This document shows positions 19,486-27,376 of a stretch of DNA of 64,000 bases, piece after piece. The position numbers and the translations under genes are program-made. Origin of the DNA: Yersinia proxima (lineage in GTDB: Bacteria > Pseudomonadota > Gammaproteobacteria > Enterobacterales > Enterobacteriaceae); contig NZ_CABHYG010000024.1 in assembly GCF_902170785.1 (NCBI RefSeq), positions 1 to 64,000 on the forward strand, read 5' to 3'. Position 1 is the first letter of the stretch. Each line of letters begins with the position of its first letter. Below the pieces are notes generated by a model, which was given only the letters and a program-made list of their open reading frames with translations, did not search any database and was not told where the DNA came from.

Positions 19486-19567
19486 CCAGATTGAAGATTA
19501 CGACCTATACCCGTATCGGGATTTACTCAATTGCTACCTTCCTGTAACTCGAATTATTTAAGGTATA
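19486..19567. repeat. Short (internally deleted) ERIC element
   Basis: About 80 bases between dtd and fabY with ERIC-like termini (GACCTATACCCGTAT at one end, CTTCCTGTAACTCGAATTATTTAAGGTATA at the other) and a CGGGATTTACTCAATTGC core. The central palindrome is missing, as in the copy at 8504. Confidence 0.55.
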
Positions 19568-19602
19568 GATCTTATTGATAATTTTAAAGAGAGAATGCTC
19601 CT

Positions 19603-20526
19603 ATGTATCACTTGCGTGTGCCGACAACAGAACAAGAACTTAAAGATTATTATCAATTCCGTTGGGAAATGTTACGCAAGCCGCTACATCAACCGATAGG
19701 TTCTGAAAAAGATGCTTATGACGCAATGGCCCATCACCAAATGGTGGTGGATGAGCAGGGTAAACCTGTCGCTATTGGCCGTTTATACATCAATGCCGAT
19801 AACGAGGCTGCTATTCGCTTTCTGGCGGTAGACCCGTCAGTGAGATCTAAGGGGTTAGGGACGTTAGTTGCAATGACATTAGAGTCAGTCGCGCGCCAGG
19901 AAGGGGTCAAGCGGGTAGTGTGTAGCGCCCGCGAAGATGCGGTCGATTTCTTCTCAAAACTCGGTTTTATCAGTCAGGGGGAGATAACCGCCCCGCAGAC
20001 TACGCCAGTTCGTCATTTCTTAATGATTAAACCGGTTGTGACCATGGATGATATTCTGCACCGCCCTGATTGGTGTGGTCAGTTGCAGCGAGCCTGGTAT
20101 GACCATATTCCACTGAGCGAAAAAATGGGTGTACGCATTAGCCAATATACTGGGCAGCGTTTTGTCACAACCATGCCGGAAGCGGGTAATCAGAATCCAC
20201 ACCATACCTTATTTGCTGGCAGCCTTTTCTCATTGGCAACCCTGACTGGCTGGGGCTTGATTTGGTTATTACTGCGCGAGCGCCATTTGGGGGGCACAAT
20301 TATTCTTGCTGATGCTCATATTCGCTACAGCGCTCCCGTTACCGGACGCCCAAGAGCGGTTGCTGAGTTAAGTTCACTCAGTGGGGATCTGGATCGATTA
20401 GCTCGCGGCCGCCGTGCCAGAGTACAGTTGGATGTGAACTTATTCGGTGATGAAGAGGCTGGTGCTGTATTCTCAGGAACTTACATGGTTCTGCCTGTCG
20501 AAGCAGGGAGTGATGGGGTTAACTAA
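19603..20526 (+). CDS. fabY: Bifunctional GNAT acetyltransferase/hotdog thioesterase (FabY/YiiD)
   Basis: A 307-residue fusion. Residues 1 to about 140 are a GNAT fold with the acetyl-CoA loop [14 protein letters not shown], and residues about 150-302 are a YiiD-type thioesterase ([21 protein letters not shown]). The E. coli orthologue was renamed FabY for a role in an alternative start of fatty-acid synthesis; that assignment is by homology. The gene stands alone, preceded by a GAGAGAATG-like leader and followed by the AT-rich island. Confidence 0.85.
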   Translation: MYHLRVPTTEQELKDYYQFRWEMLRKPLHQPIGSEKDAYDAMAHHQMVVDEQGKPVAIGRLYINADNEAAIRFLAVDPSVRSKGLGTLVAMTLESVARQEGVKRVVCSAREDAVDFFSKLGFISQGEITAPQTTPVRHFLMIKPVVTMDDILHRPDWCGQLQRAWYDHIPLSEKMGVRISQYTGQRFVTTMPEAGNQNPHHTLFAGSLFSLATLTGWGLIWLLLRERHLGGTIILADAHIRYSAPVTGRPRAVAELSSLSGDLDRLARGRRARVQLDVNLFGDEEAGAVFSGTYMVLPVEAGSDGVN

Positions 20527-20859
20527 CTTTCAGTTTACCCGTTCATGAGTAACCGATGAGCGGGTAATTCAGTGAGTTATATATTCCTTTCTTTAGTTAA
20601 AATAAATATGGTGATATATTCACTCCATATTCCATAAGATTTCAGGTTTATTTCTTAAATTATTTCTCAATGTATTTTGTAGTAATTCGAGTAAATAATA
20701 CACTAGACTGCGTGAGGGAATAGTTATTTAATCACTCAACACTCAGTGTTAACTTTAAAATAATAATTAATATTCTGTTTAATCTTAACAAGAAAACTTA
20801 ATTATCAGATTATAAAATTGAATGATATTTGTAACCTTATAAATTAAGGAGATTTAAAA
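20527..20859. other. AT-rich upstream region of the Ner/PAS-LuxR island
   Basis: These 333 bases hold no gene. They are markedly richer in A+T than the flanking core genes. A TATAAA-rich segment at about 20810-20843 and an AAGGAG ribosome-binding site at 20846-20851 serve the following gene. Confidence 0.5.
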
Positions 20860-21108
20860 ATGAATAATAAAGACTGGCATAGACAAGAAATATTAGCTGC
20901 TATACGTAAAAGGAAAGGCTCACTCTCAGCATTATCAAGAGATAACGGTCTATCCTCTGGGACACTGGCTAACGCATTAACTCGCCCATGGCCAAAAGGT
21001 GAAATGATTATCGCAGAAGCGATCGGTATCACACCACAAGAAATATGGCCAAGTAGATTTATTGATTATCGTGGATGTAGCATTATTAGAAAAATAAGGA
21101 AAAATTAA
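20860..21108 (+). CDS. Ner/Nlp-like helix-turn-helix regulator
   Basis: This 82-residue protein matches the Mu Ner and enterobacterial SfsB (Nlp) family. The signature DWHRQEILAAIRKRKGSLSALSR is followed by a second-helix region ending TLANALTRPWPKGE and the closing IWPSR. Ner proteins are small lambda-repressor-like DNA-binding proteins; SfsB was linked to maltose gene activation. AAGGAG sits eight bases before the ATG. It is 19 bases upstream of the first PAS-LuxR gene in the same direction, so it is likely the first gene of a three-gene regulatory operon. Target genes are unknown. Confidence 0.85.
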   Translation: MNNKDWHRQEILAAIRKRKGSLSALSRDNGLSSGTLANALTRPWPKGEMIIAEAIGITPQEIWPSRFIDYRGCSIIRKIRKN

Positions 21109-21127
21109 AAACAGGGAGATAAAGATA

Positions 21128-21814
21128 ATGGAAGAATCACTCTTTAATTCACTTAAAATACTAATAAGATTCTGGGAGTGCAGTTCTGAACCTTGGGCGG
21201 TTAAAGATAGTCAATCAAGATATGTTTATGCAAATAAGAGATTACATAGATTATTAGCCTTACCTGATGAATTTAGTATGGAAGGACGAACAGATGGCGA
21301 GCTTCCTAGCCCAATATCAGAATTCCAAACTGAATATCAGGAGCATGACCGGAAGGTTAAGCTACTGCAAGATCGTATAACCTCGGTGGAAATACAGGTA
21401 TGGGATGGGGGGACATGTTTCTATCCTTATTTTGTTGATAAGTATCCACTAATAGATGAACACGGAGTGTCGCAAGGTGTTATTTGTCATGGTAGACCAG
21501 TAGAGGATGTGGCATTAACACATTTAAATAAGATAAAAATACCAATATCCCTTATTTTAACCCCACAATTAGATCTGTTTTCAAAAAGAGAGTGGGAGGT
21601 GTTATTTTATGTTTTACATTCATTTTTAAGTGTGGAAATTGCGAAAAAGCTCCATTTATCATCAAGAACTGTCGATAATGTTACGCAGAAAATATATAAG
21701 AAGATGGGGGTTTCCAGCAGACAACAGTTGGTGGATTATTGTTATGAAAAGAAAATTAATAATTACATCCCGCAGAGTTTTTTTGAGTATTCAGGTTCTT
21801 TCCCGTTAATATAA
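21128..21814 (+). CDS. PAS-LuxR family transcriptional regulator (copy 1)
   Basis: A 228-residue protein with an N-terminal PAS-like sensor (LIRFWECSSEPWAVKDSQSR, residues 12-31; DKYPLIDEHG at 104-113) and a C-terminal LuxR-type helix-turn-helix (FSKREWEVLFYVL, about 151-163, to VSSRQQLVDYC, about 195-205). There is no receiver or acyl-homoserine-lactone domain, so the input is probably a small ligand or host cue. The tail NNYIPQSFFEYSGSFPL is shared with copy 2. AGGGAG precedes the start. The gene is AT-rich and I do not recognise a named orthologue. Confidence 0.85.
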   Translation: MEESLFNSLKILIRFWECSSEPWAVKDSQSRYVYANKRLHRLLALPDEFSMEGRTDGELPSPISEFQTEYQEHDRKVKLLQDRITSVEIQVWDGGTCFYPYFVDKYPLIDEHGVSQGVICHGRPVEDVALTHLNKIKIPISLILTPQLDLFSKREWEVLFYVLHSFLSVEIAKKLHLSSRTVDNVTQKIYKKMGVSSRQQLVDYCYEKKINNYIPQSFFEYSGSFPLI

Positions 21815-21845
21815 TGGAAATTTAAATATAACAGGAGGATAGAGT

Positions 21846-22532
21846 ATGGATAACGTACTGAAGAACCAACTTGAAATGCTGATAAGATTTTGGGAGCGAA
21901 GTTCAGAACCCTGGGGAATAAAAGATAATCAATCTCGATTTATTTATGCTAACTCTAGGGTTAATAAATTATTCAATATTCCCGATAAGTACAATCTTGA
22001 AGGGAGGTTAGATGGCGAAATACCCACACCATCAGCAGATTTTCAAGTTGAATTTCAAGCACATGATCGCAAGGTAGAGTTATTACAAGAACGTATTACA
22101 TCAGTTGACATACAGCTATACGATGGTTGCTCCTATTTCACCCCTTATTTCTGTGATAAATATCCTTTAATAGATGAAAATGGAATATCTCAAGGCACCG
22201 TTTTTCATGGACGACCAGTACAAGATATAATGCTAACCCGCTTAAATAAAATAAAAGTCCCGACGACGCTGATTTTTACTCCACCATCAGATTTATTCAC
22301 AAAAAGAGAGTGGGAAGTATTGTTTTATATTTTACACTCATATTCAAGCAAGGATATTGCTAAAAAGATTCACTTATCCCCCAGAACAGTCAGCAATATT
22401 ATTCAGAATATCTATAGAATTGTTGGTGTTTCCAACAAGCAACAGATGGTGGATTATTGCTATGAAAATAAAATTAATAATTATGTTCCTCAAAGTTTCT
22501 TCGAATACTCTAAATCTTTCCCCCTTATGTAG
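21846..22532 (+). CDS. PAS-LuxR family transcriptional regulator (copy 2)
   Basis: A 228-residue paralogue of the preceding gene: it aligns without gaps over the full length and a hand count gives about 148 identical positions (near 65 percent). The PAS segment (LIRFWERSSEPWGIKDNQSR) and helix-turn-helix (FTKREWEVLFYIL to VSNKQQMVDYC) are conserved, while ligand-region residues 35-70 and 91-100 differ most. A strong AGGAGG lies before the ATG, 31 bases after copy 1. A tandem duplication with diverging sensor domains is the simplest reading. Confidence 0.85.
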   Translation: MDNVLKNQLEMLIRFWERSSEPWGIKDNQSRFIYANSRVNKLFNIPDKYNLEGRLDGEIPTPSADFQVEFQAHDRKVELLQERITSVDIQLYDGCSYFTPYFCDKYPLIDENGISQGTVFHGRPVQDIMLTRLNKIKVPTTLIFTPPSDLFTKREWEVLFYILHSYSSKDIAKKIHLSPRTVSNIIQNIYRIVGVSNKQQMVDYCYENKINNYVPQSFFEYSKSFPLM

Positions 22533-22542
22533 AAGTAACTTC

Positions 22543-22580
22543 CCGCCGATTACGTCATATTTCTCGTGATCGGCGGTTTG
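22543..22580 (+). terminator. Hairpin after the PAS-LuxR operon
   Basis: CCGCCGAT (22543-22550) pairs with ATCGGCGG (22569-22576), followed by a short TTTG. It sits 11 bases after the stop of copy 2 and before the convergent yicH. Confidence 0.65.
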
Positions 22581-22629
22581 TGTTTCAAGTGATTGCTAAC
22601 AGAATCTTGGGAGCACTGTTTAAGCTCGT

Positions 22630-24339
22630 TTACTGCCCTGCTACGGTCTGTATCTCACCATGCCGCATAGTTTGATTAACTTGTTGTCCGTGGCTGTCAG
22701 TGGCTTGTAGAGTGCCATTAATAGTGGGCTTCAATGGCATATCTGCTGTCAGGTTACCCGATATCTGTAATTTCAGATTACCAAGCCCTTGTAGCGGTAA
22801 GGCTGGCCAGCCCCAGTTTTGTAAGATATTAAGGTCGACAGATCGGCCAGTCAGCGCAAGGGATAACGCTCTGCCAGGTGTTTGATCAATAGCCGCAGTA
22901 GATTCCAGTAACCCCTCTTTGGTGAACGCACTTAAATCACTAACCGTAATCTGCTGTTCATTGGCGCTTAGAGCCAATGATGGGCGGCGGACATCATTTT
23001 TATTAAAAGTCGCATTCCCGGCATTTAGCATTAATGAGCCTGACCACATCCCCCACTGATGGTTTTTTGCCAGCAGTAAATTAATCCCGGCAGCATCCAG
23101 CGACGTAATTTGGAACGGGAAATCCGGACTAATATCAATTAATAAGTTACGGTTAGCATTCAACTTACTGATATAAACCTCAGACAGCCAGTTTGGTAGC
23201 GTTTGTTGCCATTGCTGTTTCCAGTCCGTGGGTAGGGTATAAACTAGAGCTACCAGTGTCAGCTCATCAAGTTGTAGTCGGTGGCTATCACGCAGCCAAC
23301 TTCCCTTGGTTCTCAATAGACCATCTTGCCAGCGTGTAGAGAACTGATTAATTGCCACCCCAGTTGGCGATAACGTAAACGTCGCGATAGGATCAATCAG
23401 ATGAATATTACCTTTAATAATGTCACCAGCATTAAGGGATAATTCACCGTCATCACTTTGCCAGTCGCCTTGCTTAAACGTGATATTTTTCAGCGTGAGA
23501 TCTAAATCATTAAATGCCCAGCTTTTCCCTTCAACACGCGCATCAATTAAATCAAATCGTTTTAGCGTGATAGGAGGGAGCTGTAAAAATGTATTCCAGA
23601 CATCTTCTAATGTCGCAGGAGTTTGTAGACGGATATTACTCAAGCGCAGGCGGTCGACCAGCCAACTACCGTCAGCCGATTGACTGGCACTTCCAGTCAG
23701 TTCTCCTTGCGCGATATCAGCCCCGAAGTTACTAAAAGTTAGGGCATTTTTCTGTATTGAGCCTTGTAGATACAATTTTTCAGCTGTGATGCCATTAATG
23801 GTCAAAGAGCCGGCGCTAAACTGAAATTGAGCATTTTCGCCCAGACTATTTCCGGGCAATGGTTGCCAAGGGATCAACCCGCCATTGACTTGCTGGCCTG
23901 TTACTTTCCATTGGCCTGCCTTATTTTGCGGTTCAATAGTGGTATTCAGCGCCATATTGGTCAGCCGTAAGGTATCAGCCTGCAAAGGTAATGGTGAGGT
24001 ACTGTTATTGAGCGCTAAGCGCCCATTTTGCAAATTGAGGCTGAGGAAATGACGAGGTTCAGTCAGTTGTCGCCAACTCAGACCCAATATGGCTTGCTGG
24101 GCAATAAGAAATGCGGGTTGATTGGTTCGACCTAGCGTGACATCAGTAAAGCTGACTTGCCCAGGTTGGGACCATGAGTGATCTATTTTCCCCAGAGAGA
24201 GGCGATATTCGCTGTTATCACTCACCCAGCGGCTTAGCCAACCGGCAGCCCAACTGGTCTGAAGCAGCACGTAGCACAGCACTATCGACAGCACTAGTAG
24301 CAGTAATAACGTTAGCAGCACTTTCCCGAGAAATTTCAT
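22630..24339 (-). CDS. yicH: AsmA family protein YicH
   Basis: A 569-residue protein with one N-terminal transmembrane helix (KVLLTLLLLLVLSIVLCYVL) and a long periplasmic beta-rich region. The length equals E. coli YicH and many stretches match it (QLTEPRH, PDFPFQIT, RRPSLAL, PLKPT). AsmA-like proteins are thought to bridge the periplasm in lipid transport or outer-membrane homeostasis. I chose ATG 24339 (MKFLGK) as in E. coli; an upstream in-frame ATG at 24411 would add 24 polar residues ahead of the membrane anchor. Confidence 0.92.
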   Translation of the reverse strand: MKFLGKVLLTLLLLLVLSIVLCYVLLQTSWAAGWLSRWVSDNSEYRLSLGKIDHSWSQPGQVSFTDVTLGRTNQPAFLIAQQAILGLSWRQLTEPRHFLSLNLQNGRLALNNSTSPLPLQADTLRLTNMALNTTIEPQNKAGQWKVTGQQVNGGLIPWQPLPGNSLGENAQFQFSAGSLTINGITAEKLYLQGSIQKNALTFSNFGADIAQGELTGSASQSADGSWLVDRLRLSNIRLQTPATLEDVWNTFLQLPPITLKRFDLIDARVEGKSWAFNDLDLTLKNITFKQGDWQSDDGELSLNAGDIIKGNIHLIDPIATFTLSPTGVAINQFSTRWQDGLLRTKGSWLRDSHRLQLDELTLVALVYTLPTDWKQQWQQTLPNWLSEVYISKLNANRNLLIDISPDFPFQITSLDAAGINLLLAKNHQWGMWSGSLMLNAGNATFNKNDVRRPSLALSANEQQITVSDLSAFTKEGLLESTAAIDQTPGRALSLALTGRSVDLNILQNWGWPALPLQGLGNLKLQISGNLTADMPLKPTINGTLQATDSHGQQVNQTMRHGEIQTVAGQ

Positions 24340-24427
24340 CCGGTATTTCCACGCCTGTCTGTATACGGAACTCTGTTTATGCCGCAAATTGCCCATTAGC
24401 TCAATAGACAATCAGTTATCGGAGCAT

Positions 24428-24462
24428 AAAAAAATAGCCGGTGTCATTTACGACCGGCCATT
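24428..24462 (-). terminator. xanP terminator
   Basis: On the minus strand a GCCGGT / ACCGGC stem is followed by a TATTTTTTT tract, 24 bases after the xanP stop. Confidence 0.8.
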
Positions 24463-24485
24463 TCAACAACGTGTTAACGCAAAGA

Positions 24486-25871
24486 TTATTTTTCTTGTGG
24501 GAAGATGAGGTTAAGTACGATGGCAGTAATACCACCGGCAGCAATCCCGGAAGAAAGCAGGGTTTTGATCCAATCAGGTGCAAATTGCAGAATCAGAGGT
24601 TGCTGCGCCACGCCCATCCCGACAGCTAATGACAACGCCATAATCATAATTGCGCGACGATTAAGGGTTTCGCGTGACACGATACGCACACCGGAAGCGG
24701 CAATTGTGCCGAACATCACAAGAGTGGCACCACCCAGCACAGGCTCTGGGATATGTTGTACGAACCCAGCGACGGCCGGGAACAGACCCAGCACAATCAG
24801 CATCAGTGCGACAACAAAACCGACATAACGACTGGCAACGCCGGTTAATTGGATAACCCCATTATTTTGGCCGAAGCAGGAGTTAGGGAAGGTATTGAAC
24901 ACGGCTGATAGCATGGAGTTCAAACCATTCGCCAAAACACCACCTTTTAAGCGCTTCATATACAGCGGGCCATGAACGGGTTGCTCTGATACATCCGAGG
25001 TCGCCGTAATATCCCCGATGGTCTCAAGTGAGGTCACCATGAAGATAAGCATTAATGGCACCAAGAGGTTCCAGTCAAAAGATAAGCCATAGTATAGAGG
25101 CGTCGGGATAGTGATCAGTGCGGTGTCAACGACAGGGCGGCTTTCGGGCAGCATGCCCAGCGCCCAAGCCAGCAGGTAGCCCACAGCCATGGCGATAACC
25201 AGTGAGGCGACACGCAGGTACGGGTTGCGCTGGCGGTTTAATAAGATAATGACCACGAGTACTGCGCCCGCCAACATGAGGTTTTTAGGTGAACCAAATG
25301 TATGGTCGCTCATCGCACCATATCCGCCACCAATAGATGTCAGCCCAACCTGAATCAATGACAGGCCGATAATCATCACCACGATACCGGATACCAGTGG
25401 GGTGATAATGCGCCGCGCCAGATGCAGGAAACGGGACAATATAATTTCAGTACAAGATGCGACCATCAAAGTACCGAACAGGGCTGCCATCATGGTCGGG
25501 ATATCCGCTCCGCCATTTTTCAATGCCAAACCACCCATAATCAGTGGAGAAACAAAGTTAAAACTGGTGCCCTGAATGGATAACAGGCCAGAACCAACCG
25601 GCCCCCAGGTTTTAATTTGCAGCAGTGATGCCAGACCGGAGGCAAACAGTGACATGCTAATAATACGTTGAGTATCTTCCGCTGGCAGTCCCAGAGCCTG
25701 ACAAATCAATAGGCCAGGAGTTATCACTGCAACAAACATAGCCAATAAATGTTGGCATGCAGCAAACAGAGTTTGAGCGAGTGGGGGGCGGTCTTCTAAA
25801 CGATAAATTAATTCGCTAGGGCGAGTAGTTGCCTGCTGTGGTGTATCAAGTTCGGCGGATTGCGTAGACAT
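24486..25871 (-). CDS. xanP: Xanthine:proton symporter XanP (YicE)
   Basis: A 461-residue NCS2/NAT permease with about 12-14 membrane segments. The NAT signature [17 protein letters not shown] is intact, as are TSFNFV and [10 protein letters not shown]. It imports xanthine with protons. ATG 25871 (MSTQSAEL) fits the family start; a frame extension to 25922 adds only residues without a matching homologue. A PurR-like operator lies 54-69 bases upstream, and a terminator follows. Confidence 0.95.
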   Translation of the reverse strand: MSTQSAELDTPQQATTRPSELIYRLEDRPPLAQTLFAACQHLLAMFVAVITPGLLICQALGLPAEDTQRIISMSLFASGLASLLQIKTWGPVGSGLLSIQGTSFNFVSPLIMGGLALKNGGADIPTMMAALFGTLMVASCTEIILSRFLHLARRIITPLVSGIVVMIIGLSLIQVGLTSIGGGYGAMSDHTFGSPKNLMLAGAVLVVIILLNRQRNPYLRVASLVIAMAVGYLLAWALGMLPESRPVVDTALITIPTPLYYGLSFDWNLLVPLMLIFMVTSLETIGDITATSDVSEQPVHGPLYMKRLKGGVLANGLNSMLSAVFNTFPNSCFGQNNGVIQLTGVASRYVGFVVALMLIVLGLFPAVAGFVQHIPEPVLGGATLVMFGTIAASGVRIVSRETLNRRAIMIMALSLAVGMGVAQQPLILQFAPDWIKTLLSSGIAAGGITAIVLNLIFPQEK

Positions 25872-25924
25872 GGAGTGGCATTCCCGGATCGGCAAAGAGG
25901 GCATTTTAATGATCCGCCTCACAA

Positions 25925-25940
25925 AAGCAATCGGTTGCGC
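25925..25940 (-). promoter_or_regulatory. Probable PurR operator of xanP
   Basis: AAGCAATCGGTTGCGC matches the palindromic PurR consensus ACGCAAACGTTTGCGT at 12 of 16 positions, including the central CG and both GCAA/TTGC half-sites. It lies just upstream of the xanP start, where a purine repressor would be expected. Confidence 0.55.
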
Positions 25941-26109
25941 TGCATTTTTTTAAATATTTATACCCATGCTTGTTCATGTTTTTCTATTACTAAACTTGTA
26001 ATTAGAGGCATTTTTTTTTCTAATCCCCCCTCTTACTGTTTTGGCGTTTATTAAGGAACTGTCTAACGTCATATTTTTATTCGATATTTCAATCGCATGG
26101 AGTACCAAG

Positions 26110-27324
26110 ATGTTTCATCTCGATACCTATGGCACGCTAGTTGCGGCCTGTTTGGTTTTATTGTTAGGCCGAAAACTTGTACAAACTGTCCCTTTTCTAA
26201 AAAAGTACACCATTCCTGAACCGGTTGCAGGAGGTCTGTTGGTAGCTTTTATGATGCTGCTGATACAAAAGACCCTTGGCTGGGAAATCAGTTTTGATAT
26301 GTCGCTGAAAGATCCCTTGATGCTGGCATTCTTTGCAACAATCGGCTTGAATGCTAATCTGGCCAGTTTACGTGCCGGCGGCAAGGCCTTGAGTGTGTTT
26401 GTCTTTGTGGTCGTCGGCCTGCTACTGGTGCAGAACGCGATTGGTATTGCTCTCGCGAAACTGATGGGGTTAGACCCGCTAATGGGTTTATTAGCTGGTT
26501 CAATTACTCTATCAGGTGGGCACGGCACGGGGGCAGCGTGGAGTAAAGTGTTTGTTGAGCGCTATGGCTTTGAAAATGCAACGGAAGTGGCAATGGCATG
26601 CGCAACATTTGGTTTGGTGCTGGGGGGGTTGATTGGCGGCCCGGTGGCGCGCTATTTGGTAAAACACTCTTCCACTCCAGATGGCACCCCAGAGGACAGC
26701 GAAGTCCCTTCAGCTTTTGAAAAGCCCTCTGCTGGCCGTATGATCACCTCATTGGTATTGACTGAAACTATCGCCATGATCGCGATTTGCCTCATGGTTG
26801 GCCAAGTGATTTCTGCCGGGTTGCAGGATACGATGTTCGAATTACCGACCTTTGTTTGTGTGTTATTTGTTGGGGTTATTCTCAGTAACACACTGTCGGC
26901 AATCGGCTTCTATAAAGTGTTTGATCGCGCAGTCTCGGTGCTGGGTAATGTCAGTTTGTCTCTGTTCCTGGCAATGGCTTTGATGAGTCTAAAGTTGTGG
27001 GAGCTGGCATCATTGGCATTGCCGATGTTGGTGATTCTGTCGGTACAGGCATTGGCGATGGCACTGTACGCTATCTTCGTTACTTATCGGTTGATGGGCA
27101 AAAACTATGATGCGGCAGTGTTAGCTGCGGGGCATTGTGGTTTCGGTTTAGGCGCGACACCGACGGCTATTGCCAATATGCAGGCCATTACTGACCGTTT
27201 CGGCCCATCGCATTTAGCCTTCCTGGTTGTGCCAATGGTTGGTGCGTTCTTTATTGATATCGTCAATGTTATCGTGATTAAGCTGTATCTGTTACTGCCA
27301 ATCTTCCCCGCAATCGTGGGATAA
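26110..27324 (+). CDS. gltS: Sodium/glutamate symporter GltS
   Basis: A 404-residue ESS-family transporter with two inverted five-helix repeats. The conserved pore-region sequences are SGGHGTGAAWSK and GHCGFGLGATPTAIANM. It imports glutamate with sodium ions. The ATG at 26110 (MFHLDTYGTL) matches E. coli; the open frame extends upstream from a TTG at 26041 but lacks support. It diverges from xanP and converges on recG. Confidence 0.95.
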   Translation: MFHLDTYGTLVAACLVLLLGRKLVQTVPFLKKYTIPEPVAGGLLVAFMMLLIQKTLGWEISFDMSLKDPLMLAFFATIGLNANLASLRAGGKALSVFVFVVVGLLLVQNAIGIALAKLMGLDPLMGLLAGSITLSGGHGTGAAWSKVFVERYGFENATEVAMACATFGLVLGGLIGGPVARYLVKHSSTPDGTPEDSEVPSAFEKPSAGRMITSLVLTETIAMIAICLMVGQVISAGLQDTMFELPTFVCVLFVGVILSNTLSAIGFYKVFDRAVSVLGNVSLSLFLAMALMSLKLWELASLALPMLVILSVQALAMALYAIFVTYRLMGKNYDAAVLAAGHCGFGLGATPTAIANMQAITDRFGPSHLAFLVVPMVGAFFIDIVNVIVIKLYLLLPIFPAIVG

Positions 27325-27347
27325 TTCTGTTGTAAGTTAATAGTCTT

Positions 27348-27371
27348 AAGGGGCGGTTTTATCCGCCCTTT
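27348..27371. terminator. gltS/recG convergent terminator
   Basis: AAGGGGCGG-TTTTAT-CCGCCCTTT is a strong stem between the two convergent stops and should work in both directions. Confidence 0.75.
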
Positions 27372-27376
27372 ATTCA

